From Salinicola avicenniae (lineage in GTDB: Bacteria; Pseudomonadota; Gammaproteobacteria; Pseudomonadales; Halomonadaceae): a stretch of DNA of 64,000 nucleotides. Of the stretch, positions 49,036-58,252 are shown one piece after another. The notes beneath the pieces are model-generated. The model did not search any database. It worked only from the letters and a program-made list of their open reading frames with translations, and was not told the origin of the DNA. The DNA lies in contig NZ_JAKQZC010000001.1 in the NCBI RefSeq assembly GCF_023736115.1, positions 124,001-188,000 on the forward strand. The letters are read 5' to 3'. The translations under genes were made by a program, and so were the position numbers. How positions within the stretch are numbered: the stretch's first letter is position 1; every line of letters begins with the position of its first letter.

Positions 49036-49074
49036 ATTAACACAGCATGAGCGAGCGCAGCCGCTTCAATGCAC

Positions 49075-50178
49075 TCAAAGGCGCATTGGCATGACGACGT
49101 AACGGGCATCCCCGCCACCCGGCTCTTCCATCAGGGCCGAGCTGTTGGCATCCGACAGCGTCATCTGCATGCGATCGGCGTCGAGCACGTTGAGCACATC
49201 GATCAGGTAGCCGACGTTGAAGCCGATTTCGAGCGCATCGCCCGAGTACTCGATGCTGACGTTCTCCTCGGCCTCTTCCTGCTCCGGGTTGTTGGCCATC
49301 ACCTTGAGGTTGTTCTCCTCGAGGTGCAGGCGGACGCCGCGATACTTCTCGTTGGAGAGAATCGCCGTGCGCGCCAGGTTCTGACGCAGCTCGCCACGCT
49401 CGGCGATGAACACCTTGTCACCGCCCTTGGGGATGACGCGGTCATAGTCGGGGAACTTGCCATCCACCAGCTTCGACGTGAAGGTGAACTCGCCGGTGTT
49501 GGCACGAATATGGTTGGCACCGAGCATCAGCTCCACCGGCTCGTCGCTGCCGTCGAGCAGGCGCGACAGCTCCAGCACGCCCTTGCGCGGCACGATCAAC
49601 TTGCGCGGGTTTTCCAGCTCGATCTCGGCGCTGCGCTCGCAGACCGCGAGGCGGTGGCCGTCGGTGGCGACCGTGCGCACGAGATGGTTGGCCATTTCCA
49701 GCAGCATGCCATTCAGATAGTAGCGCACGTCCTGCTGGGCCATGGCGAACGAGGTCGCGTCGATCAGATACTTCAGCGTGCCGCGCGGCAGCGACAGCGT
49801 GGTGTCGTTCTGGCCGTCCTCGATGTTGGGGAACTCGGCCACCGGCAGCGTCGAGAGGGTGAAGCGCGAACGGCCGGCGCGCAGCACCACGCGGCCGTCC
49901 TCCAGCGAGAAGCTGATGTCGGACTGATCCGGCAGCGACTTGCAGATATCCATCAGCTTGCGCGCCGGCACCGTCACCGAGCCAGGCTCGTCGACCAGCG
50001 TCGGCGTCGCCCGCCCGATCAGTTCCACCTCGAGGTCGGTCCCCGTCAACGACAGCTGTTCGTTCTGCACCTCGATCAGCACATTGGAGAGCACCGGCAG
50101 CGTCTGGCGGCGCTCCACCACCCCGGCAACCAGAGTCAGCGGGCGCAGCAGGGCTTCGCGGGAGATGGAAAATTTCAT
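49075..50178 (-). CDS. dnaN: DNA polymerase III beta sliding clamp
   Basis: A 367-residue clamp (E. coli 366) with three repeated domains and no gaps. N-terminal MKFSISREALLRPLTLVAGVVERR is family-typical. The C-terminus ends in RYVVMPMRL, the conserved MPMRL tail that forms part of the partner-peptide binding pocket. It encircles DNA as a dimer and tethers polymerase III. It follows dnaA by 133 bp on the same strand. Confidence 0.99.
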   Translation of the reverse strand: MKFSISREALLRPLTLVAGVVERRQTLPVLSNVLIEVQNEQLSLTGTDLEVELIGRATPTLVDEPGSVTVPARKLMDICKSLPDQSDISFSLEDGRVVLRAGRSRFTLSTLPVAEFPNIEDGQNDTTLSLPRGTLKYLIDATSFAMAQQDVRYYLNGMLLEMANHLVRTVATDGHRLAVCERSAEIELENPRKLIVPRKGVLELSRLLDGSDEPVELMLGANHIRANTGEFTFTSKLVDGKFPDYDRVIPKGGDKVFIAERGELRQNLARTAILSNEKYRGVRLHLEENNLKVMANNPEQEEAEENVSIEYSGDALEIGFNVGYLIDVLNVLDADRMQMTLSDANSSALMEEPGGGDARYVVMPMRL

Positions 50179-50311
50179 TGGAGCTCCGTGGTTGAATTCA
50201 GTCCTGAAAGGGAATGGCGGTCGGCCAAGCAGAAAACGGCATGACGTACATTCTTGACCCGGCGGGCGTCGCTCGCAATCCCGGCTTGCATCGACCCCGC
50301 CATGCCCCGGC

Positions 50312-51784
50312 TCAGCTAGTGAGCAGGCGCATCAGATTCTTGTAGTCCTCGCGAATATCGGCACTCTCTTCCTGCAGCGCCACGACCTTGCGGCAGGCGT
50401 GCAGCACGGTGGTATGGTCGCGACCACCAAAGGCGTCGCCGATTTCCGGCAGACTGTGGTTGGTCAGTTCCTTGGCCAACGCCATGGCAACCTGGCGCGG
50501 CCGTGCCACCGAACGCGAGCGGCGCTTGGAGAGCAGATCGGCGAGCTTGATCTTGTAGTATTCCGCGACCGTGCGCTGGATATTCTCGATGCCGACCTGC
50601 TTGTCCTGCAGCGCCAGCAGATCCTTGAGCGATTCACGAATGAAATCCTGGGTGATCGGCTTGCCCATGAAGTGGGAGTCCGCAATCACCTTCTTCAGTG
50701 CCCCTTCCAGCTCGCGCACGTTGGAGCGAATCTTCTGCGCGATGAAGAACGCCGCATCGTGCGGAAGGTCGACCTTGGCCTGATCGGCCTTCTTCATCAG
50801 GATCGCCACGCGTGTCTCGAGCTCCGGCGGCTCGATCGCCACCGTCAGGCCCCAACCGAAGCGCGACTTGAGGCGCTCCTCGACACCGCTGATCTCCTTG
50901 GGGTAGCGGTCGGAGGTGAGGATCATCTGCTGGCCACCCTCGAGCAGCGCATTGAAGGTATGAAAGAACTCCTCCTGCGAACGCTCCTTGCCGGCGAAGA
51001 ACTGGATATCATCGATCAGCAGGGCGTCGACACTACGATAGAAACGCTTGAAGTCGTTGATCGCGTTGAGCTGCAGCGCCTTGACCATGTCAGCGACGAA
51101 ACGCTCGGAATGCAGATAGACCACCTTGGCGTTGTCGCGCAGGCCGGCCAGATGATTGCCGACCGCGTGCATCAGGTGGGTCTTACCCAGCCCGACGCCG
51201 CCGTAGAGAAAGAGCGGATTGTAGGCCCCGCCGGGATTCTCGGAGACCTGCCGCGAAGCCGCGCGCGCAAGCTGGTTCGACTTACCCTCGACGAAAGTCT
51301 CGAAGGTGAAGTTGGGATTCAGACCGCTCTGGTGCTTGAGGCTGCCCTCGACCTGCACCTGGCGCTCGCCGCCGCTACCACGACGTACGCCCTCCTCGCG
51401 ACTCTGGTCCTGTTCGCGCGCCTCGACGGCCTCGTCGTTGCGCGGCGGCGTCTGCACAGTCGGTGCGGCAGGTCGCTGTGGCGCCGGCGCGGAGACCGGC
51501 GCCCCCAGATCGCGGGGAGACATTGCCGCCGCACGTCGACTTCCCACGGTCAGTCTGACCTTAGGCGGCTTGCTGCTGGAGGCGACTTCGCGCAGCAGTT
51601 CGTTGATGCGCTTCAGGTACTTGTCACTGACCCAGTCACGCACGAACCGATTGGGCGCCAACAGACACAGTTCGTCCGTCTCGCCATCCTCCGCCTGCAG
51701 TGGGCGGATCCAGGTGTTGAACTGCTGCGAGCTCAACTCGTCCTGCAGCGAATTGAGACATTGTTGCCAGAGAGCGACCGACAC
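50312..51784 (-). CDS. dnaA: Chromosomal replication initiator DnaA
   Basis: 490 residues with four domains. Domain I ([21 protein letters not shown]) is followed by a Pro/Glu/Arg-rich linker (about 85-150). Domain III AAA+ has Walker [17 protein letters not shown], Walker [22 protein letters not shown], and sensor motifs. Domain IV has [24 protein letters not shown] and [14 protein letters not shown], the DnaA-box-binding signature. The start is GTG at 51784, with GAGG just upstream at short spacing. The gene reads away from oriC, and its promoter overlaps a DnaA box. Confidence 0.99.
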   Translation of the reverse strand: MSVALWQQCLNSLQDELSSQQFNTWIRPLQAEDGETDELCLLAPNRFVRDWVSDKYLKRINELLREVASSSKPPKVRLTVGSRRAAAMSPRDLGAPVSAPAPQRPAAPTVQTPPRNDEAVEAREQDQSREEGVRRGSGGERQVQVEGSLKHQSGLNPNFTFETFVEGKSNQLARAASRQVSENPGGAYNPLFLYGGVGLGKTHLMHAVGNHLAGLRDNAKVVYLHSERFVADMVKALQLNAINDFKRFYRSVDALLIDDIQFFAGKERSQEEFFHTFNALLEGGQQMILTSDRYPKEISGVEERLKSRFGWGLTVAIEPPELETRVAILMKKADQAKVDLPHDAAFFIAQKIRSNVRELEGALKKVIADSHFMGKPITQDFIRESLKDLLALQDKQVGIENIQRTVAEYYKIKLADLLSKRRSRSVARPRQVAMALAKELTNHSLPEIGDAFGGRDHTTVLHACRKVVALQEESADIREDYKNLMRLLTS

Positions 51785-51829
51785 ACGACCTCACGCAATA
51801 TTCGAGAGATGAAAGAGAAACGGCTGCAC

Positions 51830-51860
51830 ATTGTAGCGTCGGCCGCCCAGGTTATCCACA
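51830..51860 (-). promoter_or_regulatory. dnaA promoter overlapped by a DnaA box
   Basis: Leftward -10 TACAAT (51835-51830) with -35-like TGGATA (51858-51853) at 17 bp. The -35 is inside the perfect DnaA box TTATCCACA (51852-51860), which fits DnaA autorepression. Confidence 0.6.
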
Positions 51861-52260
51861 CGAGGTCTCGACACCATCATGCTGTGGATAAACGGTCGAC
51901 AAGCCGTGCAGAAGATCGGGATAGCCTCGATAACATTCGATCTCAGCGTGCACCAGGCCAGTGCCGTTCGCCCACGTAAAACCCAGCCTTTGCACCACTA
52001 TTCCGCATCTTCCCCACAAGCTGAAAAACCCAACAACTCATTGAAATAGAAAATAAAAATGACTTATTAACAATTATTATCCCCATCGTTAGTCACATGG
52101 TAGGCGAGACAGATGCCACGGCCTCGCCAAAGTGACCGGAAGGGTTTTTCCCGGCTTGCCGACATCGGCCAGCCACCGAGACCGAGAAGACGTCGCGATA
52201 CCTCGAGTGTCGAATGGCGACAGCGGGCGGCGTTTCGCACACAACGGGGTGTGGATAATT
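51836..52260. other. Probable origin of chromosomal replication (oriC)
   Basis: The dnaA-rpmH gap holds three perfect DnaA boxes (TTATCCACA): 51852-51860 on +, 51883-51891 on -, and 52250-52258 on -. There is also a one-mismatch box TTATCCCCA at 52077-52085. An AT-rich stretch lies at about 52030-52080 (for example GACTTATTAACAATTATTAT), the likely unwinding element. Placement between divergent dnaA and rpmH matches the pseudomonad oriC. Outer limits are approximate, and no gene is seen in this stretch. Confidence 0.85.
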
Positions 52261-52270
52261 CACGGAAAAA

Positions 52271-52299
52271 TTGCACACGACCCGCGGATTCACTAGAAT
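52271..52299 (+). promoter_or_regulatory. rpmH promoter
   Basis: TTGCAC (52271-52276), 17-bp spacer and TAGAAT (52294-52299), about 120 bp before rpmH. It is just right of the last DnaA box. Confidence 0.7.
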
Positions 52300-52417
52300 T
52301 CCCGCTCTTGAGCCGAGTGAGCCCGGAAACCCTGTGCGTGTCGGGCATACCGTTTCGAACCTATTTCCTAAGCTATTTCAATAGCTTGAACACCCAACTA
52401 ATCAGGAAGCAGCAGCC

Positions 52418-52552
52418 ATGAAACGTACTTTCCAGCCGAGCGTTCTGAAGCGCAAGCGCAACCACGGTTTCCGCGCCCGCATGGCGACCAAGAACGGCCG
52501 TCAGGTCATCAACCGTCGTCGTGCCAAGGGCCGCAAGCGCCTCAGCGCCTGA
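52418..52552 (+). CDS. rpmH: 50S ribosomal protein L34
   Basis: The 44-residue protein begins [18 protein letters not shown] and ends GRKRLSA, the full L34 sequence pattern. It binds 23S rRNA in the large subunit. The ATG at 52418 has AGGAAG upstream. It is directly before rnpA, the standard rpmH-rnpA pair, and to the right of oriC. Confidence 0.99.
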   Translation: MKRTFQPSVLKRKRNHGFRARMATKNGRQVINRRRAKGRKRLSA

Positions 52553-52563
52553 TCGGACTTCGG

Positions 52564-52950
52564 GTGTCCGATCTGAGTTTCCCCCGGCAGCTGCGGTTGC
52601 TGAATGCCGGGGACTACAAGCACGTTTTCGACCACGCGCCCTATAAGGTTCACGGTAAAGGCATGCTGGCACTGGCACGCCCCAACACCTTGGGCCATCC
52701 GCGGATCGGGTTGATCTTCAGCAAGAAGAACGTGCGTCGCGCCGTCGATCGCAATCGTCTCAAGCGCCTCGTGCGCGAATCCATTCGCCATCAACAGCAT
52801 CGTTTACCGGCAGTGGATATCGTGCTCCTCGCCCGTCGTGGCGTGCACGAGCTGGACAATGCCAGCGTCTCGCGTCAGCTGAACGGCATGTGGCGAAGGC
52901 TGGAGAAGTCCGCACGTCAGACGCGACACGATCCGACGTCGTCGAGCTGA
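52564..52950 (+). CDS. rnpA: Ribonuclease P protein component
   Basis: 128-residue basic protein that helps the RNase P RNA cleave tRNA leaders. The RNR motif region AVDRNRLKRLVRESIRHQQ is present, as is the N-terminal SFPRQLRLLNAGDYKHVFD type sequence. The start is GTG at 52564, 11 bp after rpmH, so translation is probably coupled. The C-terminal 15 residues are rich in Arg, Thr and Ser. The next gene is yidC; there is no yidD between. Confidence 0.97.
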   Translation: MSDLSFPRQLRLLNAGDYKHVFDHAPYKVHGKGMLALARPNTLGHPRIGLIFSKKNVRRAVDRNRLKRLVRESIRHQQHRLPAVDIVLLARRGVHELDNASVSRQLNGMWRRLEKSARQTRHDPTSSS

Positions 52951-53055
52951 TCGGATGTCCCGCGCCGTAGGCCGGGGAGCACCGGCGACCGTCGCCGGTC
53001 GACCGCCAACGCCCGGCGCCCACCGACTCACTCCCTATACCGGGCAGACCCCTTT

Positions 53056-54747
53056 ATGGATTTGAAACGACTCCTCTTCGTGATTCCACTGGCCGTGCTG
53101 GCCTATCTGCTGATCATGCAGTGGAATCAGGACTACGGTCAGAACGTCGTGAACAACCCGGCGCCGGAAGTCGCCGCCTCCTCCTCGGGTAGCAACGACA
53201 GTGACGACGGCAATGCCCTTTCCGCACCGACGACCCGCAGCGACGCTGCCGGGCCGGTCGAGGACGGCATGCCGGCCGGCGCCGAACCGGCTCAGGACAG
53301 CAACCTGATCCGGGTCCAGAGCGACGTCCTCGATCTGCGCATCAACCCGAATGGCGGCGACATCGTCTACGCCGCGCTCTTCGGCCACGACCAGGCACTC
53401 GACTCCGATACCCCCTTCGTGCTGCTCAGCGACAACAATGTGCGCAGTTACGTGGCCAAATCGGGACTGCAGATCGATGGTCACTCCGGTCGCCTCAACT
53501 TCCAGGCCGAGCAACAAAGCTATTCGCTGGGTGACAATCAGGACAGCCTGAACGTTGACCTGCACGGCAGCGTCAACGGTGTCGATGTCATCAAACGCTT
53601 TGTCATCGATCGCGACAGCTATGCGGTCAAGGTCGAATATCGGCTCGACAACGAAAGCCAGCAGCCCGTCACAGCCCGCTTCATCGGCCAGCTCGCGCGC
53701 GACCAGAGCGACGACCCGACCAACGGTTCCGGCGTGGGCATGCACTCCTTCCTGGGGGCCGCCTTCTCCTCACCGGACGAGCACTACGGCAAGGTCGACT
53801 TCGAAGACATCCGCAACGGCGATTTCCAGAATCGCGACGTGAAGGGCGGCTGGGTCGCGATAATCCAGCACTACTTCACCTCCGCCTGGGTGCCCAACGC
53901 CGACCAGCAGAACCTCTACTACGGTAACGTCGACAACCGTGACCGCACCGTGGCGGCTTTCGCCGGCCCCAACCAGACGATCGAGCCGGGTCAGCAGCAG
54001 ACTCTGGCGGCCACGCTCTACGTGGGCCCGAAGGTGCAGTCGCGCCTCGAGGCCGTGGCGCCGAACCTCGAACTGACCGTCGATTTCGGCTGGCTGTGGT
54101 TCCTCGCCAACCCGCTGTTCTGGCTGCTGGAGAAGATCCACAGCATCGTCGGCAACTGGGGCTGGTCGATCGTTCTGTTGACCGTCTGTGTCAAGATCGT
54201 GCTCTTCCCGCTCGCCGCCAAGGCCTACAAGTCCATGGCGCGCATGCGCAAGATGGGCCCGGAGATGCAGCGGCTCAAGGAGCAGTACGGCAGCGATCGT
54301 CAGAAGATGTCGCAGGAGATGATGAAGTTCTACCAGAAGGAGAAGATCAATCCTCTGGGAGGCTGTCTGCCGATGGTGATCCAGATGCCGGTGTTCATCG
54401 CGCTCTACTGGATGCTGATGGAATCGGTGGAACTGCGTCATGCGCCGTTCATCCTGTGGATCCAGGATCTGTCGGCCAAGGACCCGTTCTTCATCCTGCC
54501 GATCATCATGGGCGCCACGATGTTCCTGCAGCAGCTTTTGAACCCGACGCCGCCGGACCCGATGCAGGCGAAGATCATGAAGATGCTGCCGGTGGTCTTC
54601 ACCTTCTTCTTCCTGTGGTTCCCGGCCGGTCTGGTGATCTACTGGATCGTGAACAACTCGATCTCGATACTGCAGCAGTGGTTCATCACCAAGAAGGTGC
54701 TCAACGACGATGCCAGCGGCGGCAAGGCCGTGAAAGCCAAGAGCTGA
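53056..54747 (+). CDS. yidC: Membrane protein insertase YidC
   Basis: 563 residues (E. coli 548). An N-terminal membrane segment (LLFVIPLAVLAYLLIM) is followed by an acidic, Ser-rich linker and the periplasmic beta-domain (about 80-340). The insertase core then has five segments: GWSIVLLTVCVKIVLFPL, RMRKMGPEMQRLKEQYG (cytoplasmic hairpin), NPLGGCLPMVIQMPVFIALYW, and PVVFTFFFLWFPAGLVIYWI. The hydrophilic-groove arginine region (AKAYKSMARMRKM) is intact. It inserts membrane proteins with or without Sec. It is 105 bp after rnpA and 130 bp before mnmE. Confidence 0.98.
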   Translation: MDLKRLLFVIPLAVLAYLLIMQWNQDYGQNVVNNPAPEVAASSSGSNDSDDGNALSAPTTRSDAAGPVEDGMPAGAEPAQDSNLIRVQSDVLDLRINPNGGDIVYAALFGHDQALDSDTPFVLLSDNNVRSYVAKSGLQIDGHSGRLNFQAEQQSYSLGDNQDSLNVDLHGSVNGVDVIKRFVIDRDSYAVKVEYRLDNESQQPVTARFIGQLARDQSDDPTNGSGVGMHSFLGAAFSSPDEHYGKVDFEDIRNGDFQNRDVKGGWVAIIQHYFTSAWVPNADQQNLYYGNVDNRDRTVAAFAGPNQTIEPGQQQTLAATLYVGPKVQSRLEAVAPNLELTVDFGWLWFLANPLFWLLEKIHSIVGNWGWSIVLLTVCVKIVLFPLAAKAYKSMARMRKMGPEMQRLKEQYGSDRQKMSQEMMKFYQKEKINPLGGCLPMVIQMPVFIALYWMLMESVELRHAPFILWIQDLSAKDPFFILPIIMGATMFLQQLLNPTPPDPMQAKIMKMLPVVFTFFFLWFPAGLVIYWIVNNSISILQQWFITKKVLNDDASGGKAVKAKS

Positions 54748-54879
54748 TCGTCTGCCCCGCGAGCCCTCCCGGACCCCCGCCCAGTGCGGGGGTTCGGCGT
54801 TTCGAGGCTGGCGTTTCCCGCACCGGCCTCGGACAATGCCCCGCAACGCCCGCCTCGTCATCGATTCCCGGAGACACTC

Positions 54880-56286
54880 ATGAACGCGTCCTCCTCTCCC
54901 GCCAACGCATCGCCGCCGACCAGCGCGCTGTATCGCCAGGACACCATCGCCGCTCTCGCCACACCGCCGGGGCGCGGGGGCGTCGGTATCGTCCGGGTGT
55001 CCGGCGTCGCGGCCGCCACGCTGGCGGCCAGTATCCTCGGCTACACGCCGACACCGCGCCATGCCCACTACGGTGCGTTTCACGGCGACAGCGGCCTGAT
55101 AGACGAAGGCATCGCGCTCTACTTCCCCGGGCCGCACTCCTTTACCGGCGAGGACGTGCTCGAACTTCAGGGCCACGGCGGCCCGGTGCTGATGGACATG
55201 CTACTGGAACGCTGCGTACAGCTCGGGGCCCGGCTCGCCCGCCCCGGCGAGTTCTCGGAGCGCGCCTTCCTCAACGACAAGCTCGACCTGGCTCAGGCCG
55301 AGGCGATCGCCGACCTGATCGATGCGAGCTCCCGCGCGGCCGCGGAGAATGCCCTGCGCTCGCTGCAGGGGGAATTCTCCACCCGCGTCTCGCAGCTGGT
55401 CAGCGAACTGATCGAACTGCGCCTCTACGTCGAGGCGGCGATCGACTTCCCCGAGGAGGAGATCGACTTTCTCGCCGACGGCGTGGTGGCGGACAAGCTG
55501 GCAGCGCTATGCGCAACCCTCGCCGGCGTTCGTGCCAGCGCCAACCAGGGCGCGCTCATGCGCGAAGGCATGAGCGTGGTGATCGCCGGGCGCCCCAATG
55601 CCGGTAAGTCAAGCCTGCTCAACCGTCTGACCGAGCGCGACAGCGCCATCGTTACCGAGATCGAAGGCACCACTCGCGATGTCCTCCGCGAGTACATCCA
55701 TATCGATGGCATGCCGCTTCACGTGATCGACACCGCCGGACTACGCGATACACCGGATGCAGTGGAGAAGATCGGCGTCCAGCGAGCGTGGGCGGAGATC
55801 GAGAAGGCGGATCGCGTACTGCTGCTGGTCGATGGTCGCGACAGTGATGCCACCGATCCCCGCGCTATCTGGCCGGAGTTCGTCGAGCGCCTGCCCCATC
55901 CGGAGCGGTTGACGCTGGTGCGCAACAAGATCGACGAAAGCGGCGAAGGGGATCATGCCGATCTATCCACAACCCCGCCGGTCGTGCGCTTGTCGGCCCA
56001 GACCGGAGCGGGTGTGGATAACCTCAAGACGCACCTGAAAACGGTGATGGGGTTCGACGCGACCACCGAAGGGCGCTTTTCCGCCCGCCGCCGCCATCTC
56101 GATGCGCTCGACCGTGCCGCCCACGCGCTCGCCAACGGCACGGCACAGCTCGAAGGTGCCGCCGCCGGCGAACTGCTGGCCGAGGATCTGCGCGACGCCC
56201 AGCATGCGCTCAACGAGATCACCGGCGAATTCACCGCCGACGATCTGCTCGGCGAGATCTTCGGCAGCTTCTGTATCGGTAAGTGA
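54880..56286 (+). CDS. mnmE: tRNA-5-carboxymethylaminomethyluridine synthesis GTPase MnmE
   Basis: 468 residues. The N-terminal folate-binding domain has [22 protein letters not shown]. The central helical part surrounds the G domain: G1 [15 protein letters not shown]2/switch [11 protein letters not shown]3 DTAGLRDT, G4 NKID. The C-terminus ends FGSFCIGK, the invariant CIGK tail. With MnmG it modifies U34 of certain tRNAs. The ATG at 54880 begins homology. mnmG does not follow here; a leftward MocR-type gene follows instead. Confidence 0.98.
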   Translation: MNASSSPANASPPTSALYRQDTIAALATPPGRGGVGIVRVSGVAAATLAASILGYTPTPRHAHYGAFHGDSGLIDEGIALYFPGPHSFTGEDVLELQGHGGPVLMDMLLERCVQLGARLARPGEFSERAFLNDKLDLAQAEAIADLIDASSRAAAENALRSLQGEFSTRVSQLVSELIELRLYVEAAIDFPEEEIDFLADGVVADKLAALCATLAGVRASANQGALMREGMSVVIAGRPNAGKSSLLNRLTERDSAIVTEIEGTTRDVLREYIHIDGMPLHVIDTAGLRDTPDAVEKIGVQRAWAEIEKADRVLLLVDGRDSDATDPRAIWPEFVERLPHPERLTLVRNKIDESGEGDHADLSTTPPVVRLSAQTGAGVDNLKTHLKTVMGFDATTEGRFSARRRHLDALDRAAHALANGTAQLEGAAAGELLAEDLRDAQHALNEITGEFTADDLLGEIFGSFCIGK

Positions 56287-56325
56287 AGCGGTCGAAGTGG
56301 AGTCGGCGCGTGCACCAGCGGCACA

Positions 56326-57771
56326 CTAGGGCAGCGCCAACGGGGTAGGGTTGACCCTGGCCGGCGCCGACAACTCGCCGATCCGCGTCGCGATGCGCGC
56401 GACGGCATCTCGGGTGGCGTCGTCGAAGGTCGCGAAATTCAGCCGCAGGCAGTGGCGATACTTGCCTGTCGCCGAGAACATCACGCCGGGCGCGATACGA
56501 ATGCCTTCCGCCATCAAGCGCGCATTGAGCGCGACGGTATCGACCTCGGTATCGCACTCCAGCCACAGCAGGAAGCCGCCGGCCGGATAGCTGACCCGCG
56601 TCGAGGCAGGAAACGCCTCGGCGATCAGATCGAGCATGGCGTTACGATTTCTCTGATACTGCGCCCGCATCCGCCGCAGGTGCGGCTCGAAGTGGCCCTC
56701 GCGAATAAACTCGGCCACGGCCATCTGGCCCTGGGTCGCTGTCGACCCCGTGCCCACGTATTTCATGTGCAGCGCACGCTCGAGATAGCGCCCCGGCGCC
56801 ATCCAGCCCAACCGCAATCCCGGCGCCAGAGTCTTGGAGAATGAGCTGCAGAGCAGCACGCGGCCATCCTCGTCGAACGACTTGATGGTGACAGGTCGCG
56901 GAAATCCGTAGGCGAGGTCACCGTAGACATCGTCCTCGATGATCGCCACGTCGAAGCGCTGAGCCAGCGCATAGAGAGCCCGTTTGCGCTCGACCGACAG
57001 CGTGTAGCCCAGCGGGTTGTTGCAGGTGGGGGTGAGCTGGATCGCGCGGATCGGCCACTGCTCAAGGGCCAGTTCCAATGCTTCCAGGCTGATCCCGTTC
57101 TGCGGGTCGGTAGGGATCTCCATCGCCTTCATGCCGTAGGCGCGAATCGACTGCAGCGCGCCGTAGAAACTCGGCGAATCCACGGCAATGATGCCGCCGG
57201 GTTCGCAGACCGCACGCATGGCGATCGAAATCGCTTCGTGGCACCCGGTAGTCACGATCAGTTCATCGGGATGCAGTCGGCAGCCATGCCCCACCGCCAG
57301 CCGGGCGATCTGCTCTCGCAGCTCCGGCCGGCCATGCAACGTATCGTAATTGAGACCGATCAGATCCTGACGCCGGCTGACCCGCGAGAGCGAACGCATC
57401 AGCGGCTTGAGCGTCGGGGTATCGATATCCGGCATACCGCGCCCCAGATGCCGCAAATCGCTGTCGGGAAGCATGCAGGTGCCCTCGCGCACCTGCTCCC
57501 ACTGGGAGACCTCCACCGGCCGCTGGGCGGTACGTCCTACCGGTGGCAGTACCGGCCTTTCCCGCTGCGGCGCGACGAAGTAGCCGGACTTGGGCCGGGC
57601 CTCGATCAACTGGGCATCCTCGAGCAGGTGATAGGCGTGCTGTACGGTGGAGAGACTGACGCCATGGGCGCGCGCCAGCTCGCGCACCGAAGGCAGCCGG
57701 TCACGCGGCCGGTAGTAGCCCCCCTCAATGCGCTCGCGCAGCTCCTCGGCCAATCGCTCGTAGCGGTGCAT
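56326..57771 (-). CDS. MocR-family regulator (GntR wHTH plus aminotransferase), YjiR-like
   Basis: 481 residues. The N-terminal winged helix (about 1-75) has YRPRDRLPSVRELARAHGVSLSTVQHAY. The C-terminal fold-type I domain has GRPELREQIARLAVGHGC, VTTGCHEAISIAMRAVC, IIEDDVYGDLAYG and the PLP-lysine site CSSFSKTLAPGLRLGWMAPG. E. coli YjiR is divergent from yjiS (DUF1127), and the same pair is seen here, so YjiR-like is the best label. It probably controls the divergent DUF1127-PhzF genes and itself. The ATG at 57771 has GAGAGGGG upstream. Confidence 0.9.
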   Translation of the reverse strand: MHRYERLAEELRERIEGGYYRPRDRLPSVRELARAHGVSLSTVQHAYHLLEDAQLIEARPKSGYFVAPQRERPVLPPVGRTAQRPVEVSQWEQVREGTCMLPDSDLRHLGRGMPDIDTPTLKPLMRSLSRVSRRQDLIGLNYDTLHGRPELREQIARLAVGHGCRLHPDELIVTTGCHEAISIAMRAVCEPGGIIAVDSPSFYGALQSIRAYGMKAMEIPTDPQNGISLEALELALEQWPIRAIQLTPTCNNPLGYTLSVERKRALYALAQRFDVAIIEDDVYGDLAYGFPRPVTIKSFDEDGRVLLCSSFSKTLAPGLRLGWMAPGRYLERALHMKYVGTGSTATQGQMAVAEFIREGHFEPHLRRMRAQYQRNRNAMLDLIAEAFPASTRVSYPAGGFLLWLECDTEVDTVALNARLMAEGIRIAPGVMFSATGKYRHCLRLNFATFDDATRDAVARIATRIGELSAPARVNPTPLALP

Positions 57772-57803
57772 GCCCCTCTCCCTCGACGACGTCTCTCATT
57801 ATT

Positions 57804-57915
57804 GTGTATGCCTGCCCTCGCCAACGCGCGATACACCTTCAGCGGAAAACGGCCATACAGATGGCTTCAAAGGCTGTCTGTATCTCCATAATAGGTGTTT
57901 CCTACCTCTGTATGG
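57804..57915. promoter_or_regulatory. Cluster of TGTAT/ATACA half-sites between MocR and DUF1127 genes
   Basis: Five related hexamers: GTGTAT (57804), ATACAC (57831), ATACAG (57855), CTGTAT (57878) and CTGTAT (57908). CCATACAG (57853-57860) and CTGTATGG (57908-57915) are a perfect inverted pair. Probable operator of the MocR-type protein. Confidence 0.55.
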
Positions 57916-57970
57916 TATCTCGCCGCCTGCCTAAGCTGGACGCTTCCTGTCACGCTCGGGAGCGACCGCC

Positions 57971-58201
57971 ATGCGTTTCACACCTCTTTCTCTGATCGTC
58001 AGCACGCTCGATATGTTGGATGGTATCGTCTGGGGCGGGGACGCCCACGCGCAAAGGCCATTGCGCCGCTTCGCCCCTCGCGCGGGACAGCGCTGGCGAA
58101 CGCGCCGACAGCTGTCGACCCTGGACGAGCGCCAGTTGAAGGATATCGGGCTGCTGCCGAGTCAGGCCTATCGGGAAAGTCATCGTCCCTTCTGGCGCTG
58201 A
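57971..58201 (+). CDS. DUF1127 (YjiS-like) small protein
   Basis: A 76-residue protein whose C-terminal half RTRRQLSTLDERQLKDIGLLPSQAYRE is the DUF1127 signature (helical, ending in D-IG----). The N-terminus has a short hydrophobic stretch (LSLIVSTLDML). DUF1127 proteins are small, often stress-related; some bind RNA or regulate phosphate and carbon metabolism. Divergent from a MocR regulator as yjiS is from yjiR in E. coli, and 51 bp before the PhzF gene, so probably co-transcribed with it. GGGAG precedes the ATG. Confidence 0.85.
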   Translation: MRFTPLSLIVSTLDMLDGIVWGGDAHAQRPLRRFAPRAGQRWRTRRQLSTLDERQLKDIGLLPSQAYRESHRPFWR

Positions 58202-58252
58202 CCGCATGGATACTGCTAACCAACGGAAGACGGAGTGAAGAAAAGAGGCAAC

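Noticed and set aside
50399-51979. A 526-codon open frame antisense to dnaA
   Set aside because: Shadow of dnaA; it also runs through the dnaA promoter and a DnaA box.
54096-55607. A 503-codon frame across yidC and mnmE
   Set aside because: Out of frame with both genes and without recognisable domains.
55966-55974. CTATCCACA in mnmE resembles a DnaA box
   Set aside because: One mismatch and isolated inside a gene; single near-matches are expected by chance.
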